64,000 bases of DNA, from the NCBI RefSeq assembly GCF_006385595.1, contig NZ_CP041046.1, positions 3,038,001 to 3,102,000 on the forward strand. Direction: 5' to 3'. The first letter of the stretch is position 1, and each line of letters begins with the position of its first letter. Shown here one piece after another: positions 33,966-41,631 of the stretch. The notes below the pieces were generated by a model that worked only from the letters and a program-made list of their open reading frames with translations, did not search any database and was not told where the DNA came from. The translations under genes were made by a program, and so were the position numbers. The DNA comes from Luteibacter pinisoli. Lineage in GTDB: Bacteria > Pseudomonadota > Gammaproteobacteria > Xanthomonadales > Rhodanobacteraceae.

Positions 33966-36062
33966 ATGAAACGAACCACCGAACGCAAGAGCGCGAAGGT
34001 CGACCTGGGCGCTCCCGAGCTGTACATCAACCGGGAACTGGCCGCGCTGGAATTCAACTTCCGCGTGCTGGCCCAGGCCAGCGATCCGGACGTGCCGGTG
34101 CTGGAACGCCTTCGCTACCTGACCATCGTCAGCAACAACCTCGATGAGTTCTTCGAGGTGCGCGTGGCCGTGCTCAAGCACAAGCATGCCCTGGGTGCCG
34201 CCACGCCCGGTGCGGATGGCCTGTCGTCGGCCGAGATCCTGGCCCGCATCCGCGAACGCACGCTGGAGCTGGTGGGCGAGATCTACCGCATCTGGCACGA
34301 CGAACTCGGCCCCGCGCTGAACGCCGACGGCATCCGTTTCGTCACCCGCGACAAGTGGTCGGAGAAGCAGCGCCGCTGGCTGCAGGGCTACTTCCAGAAC
34401 GAGATCATGCCGGTGCTGTCGCCGCTGGGCCTCGATCCGGCGCACCCGTTTCCGCGCATCCTCAACAAGACGCTGAACCTGGCCGTGGTGCTCAAGGGCC
34501 GCGATGCGTTTGGCCGCGAGGGGCACATGGCCCTCGTTCGCGCGCCGCGTTCGCTGCCGCGGATCATCCACATCCCCGCCGCCGTGTCGGACAGCGACGG
34601 CGACTTCGTCTTCCTTGCCGAGGTGCTGCAAAGCTTCGCGGACGAGATCTTCCCGGGCTTCCAGGTGTGCGCGGCGTACCAGTTCCGGGTGACTCGCAAC
34701 AGCGAACTGGTGGTGGAAGAGGCCGAGGTGGAAAACCTTGCGCGTGCGCTCAGCGAAGAGCTGGCCGGCCGCGGTTACGCCCGCCCGGTTCGCCTTGAGG
34801 TGGGCGCCGATTGCCCGCGTGCCATCACCGACATGCTGATGGCCAACTTCCAGCTGGAAGACGCCGACATCTACCGTTGCGACGGCCCGGTGAACATCAT
34901 CCGCGCCGGGGTGATCTACGACCAGCTCGACCGCCCGGAACTGAAGTTCCCGCATTTCACGCCGCGCCTGTCGCCGGCCTTCGCCAAGGGCGTGAACGAA
35001 TTCGACGTGCTCGGCGAGCGCGACGTCCTGCTGCACCACCCCTACGAGTCGTTCGCGTCAGTGGTGGAACTGCTGCGCCGTGCCTCGCAGGACCCGGGCG
35101 TGCTGGCGATCAAGCAGACGCTGTACCGCGCCGGCAAGGACTCGCCGCTCGTGGACCTGCTGGTGGAGGCCGCCCGCAACGGCAAGGATGTCACGGTGGT
35201 GATCGAGTTGCGCGCGCGGTTTGACGAGGAAGCCAATATCGGCCTCGCGAATCGCCTGCAGGAAGCGGGCGTACAGGTCGTCTATGGCGTGGTCGGCTAC
35301 AAGACCCACGCGAAGATGCTGCTCATCGTGCGCCGCGAAGGCAGTGGCCTGCGCCGCTACGTGCACCTCTCCACGGGCAACTATCACCAGGGCAATAGCC
35401 GCGGGTATACCGATATCGGCCTGATGACGTCGAACGCGGAAATCGGCGAGGACATCCACAAGGTGTTCCAGCAGCTCTCCGGGCTCGGTCCGATGATCCA
35501 GCTCAAGCGGCTGCTGCACTCGCCGTTTACGCTCTACAGCAGCGTGATGGGCAAGATCGAACGCGAGATCGCGCATGCGCAGAATGGCCGGCCCGGACGG
35601 ATCGTCGCCAAGCTCAACGCGCTCAACGAAGCCCACGTGGTGGAAGCGCTGTACCGCGCCTCGCAAGCCGGTGTCCAGATCGACCTCATCATCCGCGGCG
35701 CGTGCACGCTGCGCCCGGGCATCAAGGGCGTGTCGGACAACATCCGCGTGCGCTCCATCATCGGCCGCTTCCTCGAACACAGCCGCGTGTACTGGTTCGG
35801 TAACGACGGCGACCCGGAGCTGTACTGCGCGAGCGCCGACTGGATGGAACGCAACCTCATGCGCCGTATCGAGGTGGGCGTGCCTATCCTCGAACCGGCC
35901 CTTTGCCGCCGCGTTTACGAAGAGACGCTGGAGAATTACTTGAGCGACAACACCCAGGCCTGGATGCTCGGCGCGGACGGACGCTATACGCGCCGGCACC
36001 CCGCGGCGGGCGAAGCACCCCACTCGGCGCAGCAGGCGCTGCTATCCAAGTACTGCGGGTGA
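33966..36062 (+). CDS. ppk1: Polyphosphate kinase 1
   Basis: Reversibly polymerises the gamma-phosphate of ATP into inorganic polyphosphate. The 698-residue protein begins with the N domain ELYINRELAALEFNFRVL and has the YKTHAKMLLIVRRE segment with the autophosphorylated His and STGNYHQGNSRGYTDIGLM. The second catalytic domain has LIIRGACTLRPGIKGVSDNI. The start at 33966 is 79 bases after phoR; 25 upstream codons are unconserved. Its TGA overlaps the downstream glycosyltransferase GTG. Phosphate control through the phoB PHO box is likely. Confidence 0.97.
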   Translation: MKRTTERKSAKVDLGAPELYINRELAALEFNFRVLAQASDPDVPVLERLRYLTIVSNNLDEFFEVRVAVLKHKHALGAATPGADGLSSAEILARIRERTLELVGEIYRIWHDELGPALNADGIRFVTRDKWSEKQRRWLQGYFQNEIMPVLSPLGLDPAHPFPRILNKTLNLAVVLKGRDAFGREGHMALVRAPRSLPRIIHIPAAVSDSDGDFVFLAEVLQSFADEIFPGFQVCAAYQFRVTRNSELVVEEAEVENLARALSEELAGRGYARPVRLEVGADCPRAITDMLMANFQLEDADIYRCDGPVNIIRAGVIYDQLDRPELKFPHFTPRLSPAFAKGVNEFDVLGERDVLLHHPYESFASVVELLRRASQDPGVLAIKQTLYRAGKDSPLVDLLVEAARNGKDVTVVIELRARFDEEANIGLANRLQEAGVQVVYGVVGYKTHAKMLLIVRREGSGLRRYVHLSTGNYHQGNSRGYTDIGLMTSNAEIGEDIHKVFQQLSGLGPMIQLKRLLHSPFTLYSSVMGKIEREIAHAQNGRPGRIVAKLNALNEAHVVEALYRASQAGVQIDLIIRGACTLRPGIKGVSDNIRVRSIIGRFLEHSRVYWFGNDGDPELYCASADWMERNLMRRIEVGVPILEPALCRRVYEETLENYLSDNTQAWMLGADGRYTRRHPAAGEAPHSAQQALLSKYCG

Positions 36063-37204
36063 AGCGGCGCATCCTGCTCCTGTCGGTGTCCGCAGGCGCG
36101 GGGCACGTGCGTGCCGCGGATGCGCTTGAGGCCACCGTGGCCGCCCTCGCGGCGGATGGCGGCGCCGTCGAGGCCCGCCACCTCGACGCGATGGACTACG
36201 TGCCGTCGAGCTTCCGGCGGATCTACGCCGATTTCTACCTCAGCCTGATCACGCGTTACCCGCGCTTGTGGGGAATGCTCTACCGCATCACCGGCGACGC
36301 GCACCCGGACGCCGTCACCCAGCGCATGCGACGCACCATCGAACGCGTGAACACGCGGCGCCTGCGCGCGGCGATCGCCGAGTTCGCTCCCGACGCCATC
36401 ATCTGCACGCACTTCCTGCCGGCGGAGATGCTGGCCCGGCAGATTCGCAAGGGTCGTGTCACGGTGCCCGTGTACCTGCAGGTCACCGATTTCGACCTGC
36501 ACCGCATGTGGGTCATCCCGGGCATGAGCGGCTATTTCGCCGCCAGCCCGGAAATCGCCCACCGCATGCACGCGGTGGGCCTGCCGCCCGCGCGCGTGCA
36601 CACCACCGGCATCCCGGTGATGCCCGCCTTTGCGCAGCCGCTGCAGCGCGAGGTACTTGCACGCGGCTTCGGCATGGATCCTGCCCGTCCGGCCTACCTG
36701 GTGATGGGCGGCGGCGCCGGCGTCGGCGCGCTGGATGAACTGGCCGATACGCTGCTCAGCGCGGGCGGTGATTTCCAGCTCGTGGTCCTGGCCGGCCGCA
36801 ACGCGGAGATGCTGGCACGGCTGCAGCGGCTGGCACGCGATAAACATGCCGGCCGGCTGTTCCCGCAGGGCTATACGCAACACGTGGAGCAGCTGATGGC
36901 CTGCTGCGACCTGGCGATCACCAAGCCGGGCGGCCTCACCACCTCCGAGTGCCTGGCGATGGGCCTGCCGATGATCGTGAACGCACCGATCCCCGGCCAG
37001 GAAGAACGCAATGCCGACTACCTGCTGGAACAGGGTGCGGCGTGGAAAGCCATCGACGGCGTCGCACTCGCCTGGCGCGTGAATGCGCTGCAGGACGACC
37101 CCGCGCACCTCGCCGGCATGGCTGCACGCGCACGCGCCATCGGCCGGCCGCACGCCGCGCGCGATGTGCTCGACATCGTTCTCGCGCAGTTGGGCCACGG
37201 ATGA
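36059..37204 (+). CDS. MGDG-synthase/UgtP-type glycosyltransferase (GT28-like)
   Basis: A 381-residue GT-B glycosyltransferase. The N-terminal acceptor domain (KRRILLLSVSAGAGHVRAADAL, then DYVPSSFRRIYADFYLSL) matches MGDG_synth proteins, which use diacylglycerol. The C-terminal nucleotide-sugar domain shows LVMGGGAGVGALDELA and TKPGGLTTSECLAMGLPMI. Homologues make mono- or diglycosyl-diacylglycerol. It starts with GTG overlapping the ppk1 stop and ends overlapping the next gene's ATG. Its place inside a phoB-phoR-ppk1-ppx cluster suggests glycolipid synthesis under phosphate limitation. Sugar donor and acceptor are not known from sequence. Confidence 0.85.
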   Translation: MKRRILLLSVSAGAGHVRAADALEATVAALAADGGAVEARHLDAMDYVPSSFRRIYADFYLSLITRYPRLWGMLYRITGDAHPDAVTQRMRRTIERVNTRRLRAAIAEFAPDAIICTHFLPAEMLARQIRKGRVTVPVYLQVTDFDLHRMWVIPGMSGYFAASPEIAHRMHAVGLPPARVHTTGIPVMPAFAQPLQREVLARGFGMDPARPAYLVMGGGAGVGALDELADTLLSAGGDFQLVVLAGRNAEMLARLQRLARDKHAGRLFPQGYTQHVEQLMACCDLAITKPGGLTTSECLAMGLPMIVNAPIPGQEERNADYLLEQGAAWKAIDGVALAWRVNALQDDPAHLAGMAARARAIGRPHAARDVLDIVLAQLGHG

Positions 37205-37710
37205 GTCATTCGCCACGGCGCCGTGTCATCGCCGCGTTTACCACCGCCGCTTTCGCCTTCCTGCTGGCCTTCTTCTTCGCCCACGTCGAGGTGGAAATCG
37301 AAGGACCGCACGGTTGGGCCACCAGCCTGCCGACGTGGCGGATCGAAAACCACTGGCTGCTCGACCTGCTCTGGGGCGGCCGGCCGATGACCGGGTACCA
37401 CGCCTGGGTGTTCCCGTTCATCGCCCTGTTCTTCCACTTTCCCATGGTGTTCCAGGGCTACTGGAGCTGGCGTGCACAGGTTCGTGTCATCGCCTGCGTC
37501 ATGCTGTTCTGGGTGGCCGAGGACGGCCTGTGGTTCATCCTGAACCCGGCCTTCGGCCTGGCGCGGTTCACCCCGGAAAACGTGCCGTGGCACCGCCATT
37601 GGTGGGGGCCTGCGCCTACGGATTACTGGGTGTTCGGCTTCCTGTGCATCCTGCTGTTTGCCCTGTCGGCGATGCCGAAATCGCGCGCGACCATTTCCCC
37701 TAAGACGTAA
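37201..37710 (+). CDS. Tryptophan-rich integral membrane protein of unknown function
   Basis: A 169-residue protein I do not assign to a family. It has about four hydrophobic helices: roughly 9-29, 64-88, 93-113 and 141-159. Between them lie conserved-looking Trp/His-rich loops (GGRPMTGYHAWVFPFI and VPWHRHWWGPAPTDYWVFG) that could sit at a membrane interface. Its ATG overlaps the glycosyltransferase stop (ATGA) and ppx follows within 5 bases, so it is made as part of the phosphate cluster. A partner role for the glycosyltransferase, such as lipid substrate presentation or translocation, is plausible but untested. Confidence 0.75.
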   Translation: MSHSPRRRVIAAFTTAAFAFLLAFFFAHVEVEIEGPHGWATSLPTWRIENHWLLDLLWGGRPMTGYHAWVFPFIALFFHFPMVFQGYWSWRAQVRVIACVMLFWVAEDGLWFILNPAFGLARFTPENVPWHRHWWGPAPTDYWVFGFLCILLFALSAMPKSRATISPKT

Positions 37711-37714
37711 ATGC

Positions 37715-39274
37715 GTGACAAAATTCCCCGATACGCCGCTGCGGACATCACCCTTGGCCACATCAGGTAAATCGCAGATCAACGACGGCGAATTCCTCGC
37801 TGCCGTTGACCTCGGCTCCAACAGCTTCCACATGGTGGTCGCGCGCTACGAACACGGCGAGCCGCGCGTGATCGACCGCCTGCGCGATTCGGTACGCATG
37901 GCCGTGGGCCTGCGCCCGGATGGCACGCTCGACGCGGCCCATCGCGCCGCGGCGCTGGGCAGCCTCGCGCGCTTCGGCCAGCGCATCGCGGGCATCCCCG
38001 CCCTGCACGTGCGCGCCGTGGCCACCAACACCGTCCGTCGCCTGGCCTCGCCGCACGCCTTCCTGTCGGCCGCCGAGGCCGCGCTGGGCCATCCGGTGGA
38101 AATCGTCTCGGGCCGTGAAGAAGGCCGCCTGATCTTCCTCGGCGCCGCGCACGACCTGCCCGCCTCGCGCGATCACCGCCTGGTGATCGACATCGGCGGC
38201 GGCAGTACGGAATTCATCATCGGCCGTGGCACGTCGCCGCTGCTGACCGAGAGCGTGCAGGTGGGCTGCATCGCCTCGACGCTGCGCTTCTTCCCCGGCG
38301 GCAAGATCACCCGCAAGCGCTGGCAGAAGGCGCGGCGCGAAATCGGCGTCCTCCTGCAGCAGTTCTCCGAGGATTATCGCGAGGCCGGCTGGGCCGACGC
38401 GTACGGTTCCTCGGGCACCGCCAAGGCCATTGGCTCGGTGGTACGCGCCATGAAGCTCTCCGACGATGGCATCACGCCCGATGCCCTGGCCGCCGTGCGC
38501 GAGGCCCTGATCGAACAGGGAGCCACCGGTGCGCCGCTGAAGCTGCCGGGGCTGGCGGAGGATCGCGCCGAGGTGTTCGCCGGTGGCGTAGCCATTTTCG
38601 AGGCCGCCTTCGAGGCGCTGGGCATCGAGCGCCTCGGTGTGTCCGAAAGCTCCATGCGCGAAGGCGTGCTGTGGGACCTGATCGGCCGTTCCGCGGGTAC
38701 CGACCCGCGCATGGCCACCATCGAGGCCCTGGCCACCCGCTACGGCGTGGACCGGGCCCAGGCCCGCCGCGTCGAAACCACCGCGCTGTCGCTGTTCGAC
38801 CAGCTGGCCAAGGCATGGAAGCTGGACGAGGACTCGCGCGAATGGCTGTCCTGGGCGACCCGCGTCCATGAAGTGGGCCTGGCGATCGCCCACAGCCAGC
38901 ACCAGCGGCATGGCGCGTACATCCTGCGCCACGCCGACATGGCCGGCTTCTCCCGCCAGGAACAGCAGCTGCTGGCCGCCATCGTCGAATCGCACCGGCG
39001 CAAGCCCGAAAAGCCGGTGATCAACGCCCTGCCCGTGCGCTATCGCCCGCTTGCCCGGCACATCACCGCGATCCTGCGCCTGGCGGTGCTGTTCCGCCGT
39101 GCCCGCCGTGCGGAATCGCTGCCACGCATCCGCGTGAACGCCACGCGCCAGCGCCTGCGCCTCACCCTTCCGGCGGACTGGCTCGACCAGCACCCGCTCA
39201 CCGAGGCGGACCTGGAGCAGGAGCGCGAGCCGCTGGCCGATCTGGGCCTCGAGCTTGAGATCGTTACGGAATAA
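37715..39274 (+). CDS. ppx: Exopolyphosphatase (Ppx/GppA family)
   Basis: Releases phosphate from polyphosphate ends, or converts pppGpp to ppGpp. The 519-residue protein has the ASKHA phosphate-binding motifs AAVDLGSNSFHMVVARYE and LVIDIGGGSTEFIIG. The C-terminal HD-like domain is VHEVGLAIAHSQHQRHGAYIL with SRQEQQLLAAIVESHRR. The GTG at 37715 is five bases after the preceding stop; a TTG at 37754 would give 506 residues closer to the E. coli N-terminus. It completes the ppk1-ppx pair, here separated by two genes. Confidence 0.93.
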   Translation: MTKFPDTPLRTSPLATSGKSQINDGEFLAAVDLGSNSFHMVVARYEHGEPRVIDRLRDSVRMAVGLRPDGTLDAAHRAAALGSLARFGQRIAGIPALHVRAVATNTVRRLASPHAFLSAAEAALGHPVEIVSGREEGRLIFLGAAHDLPASRDHRLVIDIGGGSTEFIIGRGTSPLLTESVQVGCIASTLRFFPGGKITRKRWQKARREIGVLLQQFSEDYREAGWADAYGSSGTAKAIGSVVRAMKLSDDGITPDALAAVREALIEQGATGAPLKLPGLAEDRAEVFAGGVAIFEAAFEALGIERLGVSESSMREGVLWDLIGRSAGTDPRMATIEALATRYGVDRAQARRVETTALSLFDQLAKAWKLDEDSREWLSWATRVHEVGLAIAHSQHQRHGAYILRHADMAGFSRQEQQLLAAIVESHRRKPEKPVINALPVRYRPLARHITAILRLAVLFRRARRAESLPRIRVNATRQRLRLTLPADWLDQHPLTEADLEQEREPLADLGLELEIVTE

Positions 39275-39338
39275 CCGTGACCACCCCCGCCAAGGGGGTA
39301 TCATGGTCGGGTTGTCCTTTCGCACGAACCGGTTGCCC

Positions 39339-40067
39339 ATGCTCAAAGCCGCCCTCGCCAGCCTCCTCCTCGCCCTGCCCGTGGCCGCCCTGGCCCAGCA
39401 GGCCAAGCCGGCGGCCCCTGCGCCCGGCCCCGTGGACCACCCCCGCGTGGTGATGCACACCACCCAGGGCGACTTCACGCTGGAGCTGTTCCCGGAGAAG
39501 GCGCCAAAGAGCGTGGCCAACTTCCTGCAGTACGTGCGCGACGGTTTCTACGACGGCACCGTATTCCACCGCGTGGTCGACGGCTATATGGTGCAGGGCG
39601 GCCTCTACAGCCGCGACCTCACCCAGCGCCGCACGCGCGCACCGATCGCCAGCGAGGCCGACAACGGCCTCTCCAACCTGCGTGGCACGGTCTCCGTGGC
39701 GCGTGGCGCCGATGCCAATTCGGGCACCTCGCAGTTCTTCGTGAACCTGGTCGACAACCGTCGCCTGGATTACGTGAGCAACCAGAGCGGCCTCACCTGG
39801 GGCTTCGCCGTGTTTGCGAAGGTGGCCCAGGGCATGGATACCATCGACAAGATCGCCAAGCTGCCGACCAAGGCGCAGGGCCCCTTCGTGGGCGACGTGC
39901 CGAACCCGCTGGTGATCATCAACTCCGCCCAGGTCGTGGGTGAAGAGAAGGCCGTGCCGGCCGCGTCGTCCACCGCGGCGAAGCCCGCGGCGGCGGCACC
40001 GGCGCCCGCGCCGGCCGCCGCGCCGAAGAAGACCGACAAGAAGCCGGCTGCCAAGACCACGCCATGA
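39339..40067 (+). CDS. ppiA: Periplasmic cyclophilin-type peptidyl-prolyl isomerase
   Basis: A 242-residue cyclophilin with signal peptide MLKAALASLLLALPVAALAQ. Catalytic-domain motifs include FHRVVDGYMVQGG with the active Arg and SGTSQFFVNLVDN with Gln/Phe. The cyclosporin-site Trp is Phe (GFAVFAKV), as in E. coli PpiA. A C-terminal Ala/Pro/Lys-rich tail of about 45 residues ends in KKTDKKPAAKTTP and is absent from E. coli PpiA. An ATG at 39303 would precede the signal peptide by 12 codons. Its stop overlaps the lpxH start (ATGA). Confidence 0.9.
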   Translation: MLKAALASLLLALPVAALAQQAKPAAPAPGPVDHPRVVMHTTQGDFTLELFPEKAPKSVANFLQYVRDGFYDGTVFHRVVDGYMVQGGLYSRDLTQRRTRAPIASEADNGLSNLRGTVSVARGADANSGTSQFFVNLVDNRRLDYVSNQSGLTWGFAVFAKVAQGMDTIDKIAKLPTKAQGPFVGDVPNPLVIINSAQVVGEEKAVPAASSTAAKPAAAAPAPAPAAAPKKTDKKPAAKTTP

Positions 40068-40792
40068 CCACGCTGTTCATCGCCGACCTCCACCTCGACG
40101 ACGCCCGCCCCGAGATCACCACCCTCTTCGAGCAGTACCTGGCGTCGGACGAGGCGCGCAGCGCGAAGGCGTTCTACATCCTGGGCGACCTGGTGGAAGC
40201 GTGGATCGGCGACGACGACGATGCCGAACTGCCCTCGCGTATCGCCGCGGCCACCAAGGGCCTGAGCGATGCCGGTGTGCCCGTGTATTTCATGGTCGGC
40301 AACCGCGACTTCCTGCTGGGCGAGGCCTTTGCCGCGCGCGCGGGCATGACGCTGCTGGACGATGGCACGGTGCACACCATCGAAGGCGTGCCGACCCTGC
40401 TCATGCACGGCGACGTGCTGTGCACGGATGACACCGAATACCAGGCCGTGCGCGCCCAGGTGCGCACGGACGCATGGAAGCAGCAGATCCTGTCGATGCC
40501 GCTGGAAGCGCGCCGCGCGTTTGCCGCGAAGGCCCGCAGCGACAGCAAGTCACGCACCGGCCGCATCGACGAGACGATCATGGATGTGAACCAGGGCGCC
40601 GTCGAAGCGGCCATGCGGAACGCGGGCGTCACCCGCCTGGTGCATGGGCATACGCACCGCCCGGCGATCCACGACTTTGACCTCGACGAAACCCACGCCC
40701 AGCGCATCGTGCTGGGTGACTGGTACGACCATGGCTCGGTGCTGCGCATCGAGACGGATGGCGTCGCGCTACGCGGGCTTAAGCTGCCCTGA
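40064..40792 (+). CDS. lpxH: UDP-2,3-diacylglucosamine diphosphatase LpxH
   Basis: Fourth step of lipid A synthesis, hydrolysing UDP-diacylglucosamine to lipid X at the inner-membrane face. The 242-residue calcineurin-like enzyme shows the metal motifs IADLHLDD, LGDLVEAWIGDDD, GNRDFLL, MHGDVLC and VHGHTHRPAIH, matching LpxH of gammaproteobacteria. It is translationally coupled to ppiA, the same pairing as ppiB-lpxH in E. coli. It ends two bases from the convergent ferritin-like gene. Confidence 0.95.
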   Translation: MTTLFIADLHLDDARPEITTLFEQYLASDEARSAKAFYILGDLVEAWIGDDDDAELPSRIAAATKGLSDAGVPVYFMVGNRDFLLGEAFAARAGMTLLDDGTVHTIEGVPTLLMHGDVLCTDDTEYQAVRAQVRTDAWKQQILSMPLEARRAFAAKARSDSKSRTGRIDETIMDVNQGAVEAAMRNAGVTRLVHGHTHRPAIHDFDLDETHAQRIVLGDWYDHGSVLRIETDGVALRGLKLP

Positions 40793-40794
40793 CG

Positions 40795-41592
40795 TCAAAG
40801 GGTGACGAGCCAGGCCAGTTCCGACTCGGAAAAGCCTGCCTCACGCCGCGCCTCGAGGTTGAACGGCCCACGCAGCGACCCATTCATGTAGTCGTTGAGC
40901 AGCTGCGCGAACGTGGCTTCCGGCTCGATCCCGTCGCGCGCGCAACACCAGTGGAACCAGCGCGTGCCCGCGGCGACGTGGGCCACTTCTTCGCTCAGGA
41001 TCACTTCGAGGATGGCGATCGTGCGATCGTCGTTCTGGTGGCGCAGGCGGCCGATCATGCCCGGCGTGACATCCAGGCCGCGCGCTTCGAGCACGCGGGG
41101 AACGAGGGCCATGCGCGCGGTATCGCTGTGGGCGGTTTTTTCCGCCATCTCCCACAGGCCGTTGTGGGCGTCGAAATCGCCGTACGTGTAGCCGAGTTCG
41201 CCGAGGCGGCCCTGCAGCATCATGAAGTGCCGGGCTTCGTCGTTCGCGCAGGAGGCCCAGTCACGGTAATACGCCTCGGGCATGCCGCGGAAGCGATACA
41301 CCGCATCCCAGGCGAGGTCCATGGCGTTGAATTCGATATGGGCGATGGCGCGGACCAGGGCCGCGCGACCTTCCGCGGTGCCGAGGCCACGCTGTGAGAG
41401 CTGGCGGGTCGACACCAGGCGCGGCCGCGCGGGACGGCCGGGCAAGGCAATGAGCCCGGCAGGCGCCGAAGCGGCGTCCGGCGCAAGCTCGCCCGCGGTG
41501 AGGCGAGCGAAGGTGTCGAAGGTCAGCCTGACCTTTTCAGCGGGGTCCGCCGCATCAAGGCAGCGGCGGGCGGCGGCGTGGAGATCCTGCAT
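40795..41592 (-). CDS. DUF455 ferritin-like domain protein
   Basis: A 265-residue helical protein of the DUF455/ferritin-like family. Helix motifs AHIEFNAMDLAWDAVYRF, CANDEARHFMML and ILSEEVAHVAAGTRWF carry the E...ExxH type ligands for a di-iron centre. Some relatives are annotated as tRNA hydroxylases related to MiaE, but the true function is unknown. It lies downstream of purF in the same orientation, after a strong hairpin at 41601-41625. It is convergent with lpxH. Confidence 0.85.
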   Translation of the reverse strand: MQDLHAAARRCLDAADPAEKVRLTFDTFARLTAGELAPDAASAPAGLIALPGRPARPRLVSTRQLSQRGLGTAEGRAALVRAIAHIEFNAMDLAWDAVYRFRGMPEAYYRDWASCANDEARHFMMLQGRLGELGYTYGDFDAHNGLWEMAEKTAHSDTARMALVPRVLEARGLDVTPGMIGRLRHQNDDRTIAILEVILSEEVAHVAAGTRWFHWCCARDGIEPEATFAQLLNDYMNGSLRGPFNLEARREAGFSESELAWLVTL

Positions 41593-41600
41593 CGCAAGGG

Positions 41601-41625
41601 GCGCGGCACGCCGGGCGTGCCGCGC
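41601..41625. other. Perfect 11-bp inverted repeat between purF and the DUF455 gene
   Basis: GCGCGGCACGC (41601-41611) pairs exactly with GCGTGCCGCGC (41615-41625) around a CGG loop. It begins 8 bases upstream of the DUF455 start and lies just beyond the purF stop. There is no T-tract on either strand, so simple intrinsic termination is unlikely. It could shape the leader of the downstream gene or protect the purF 3' end. Confidence 0.6.
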
Positions 41626-41631
41626 GGGCCA

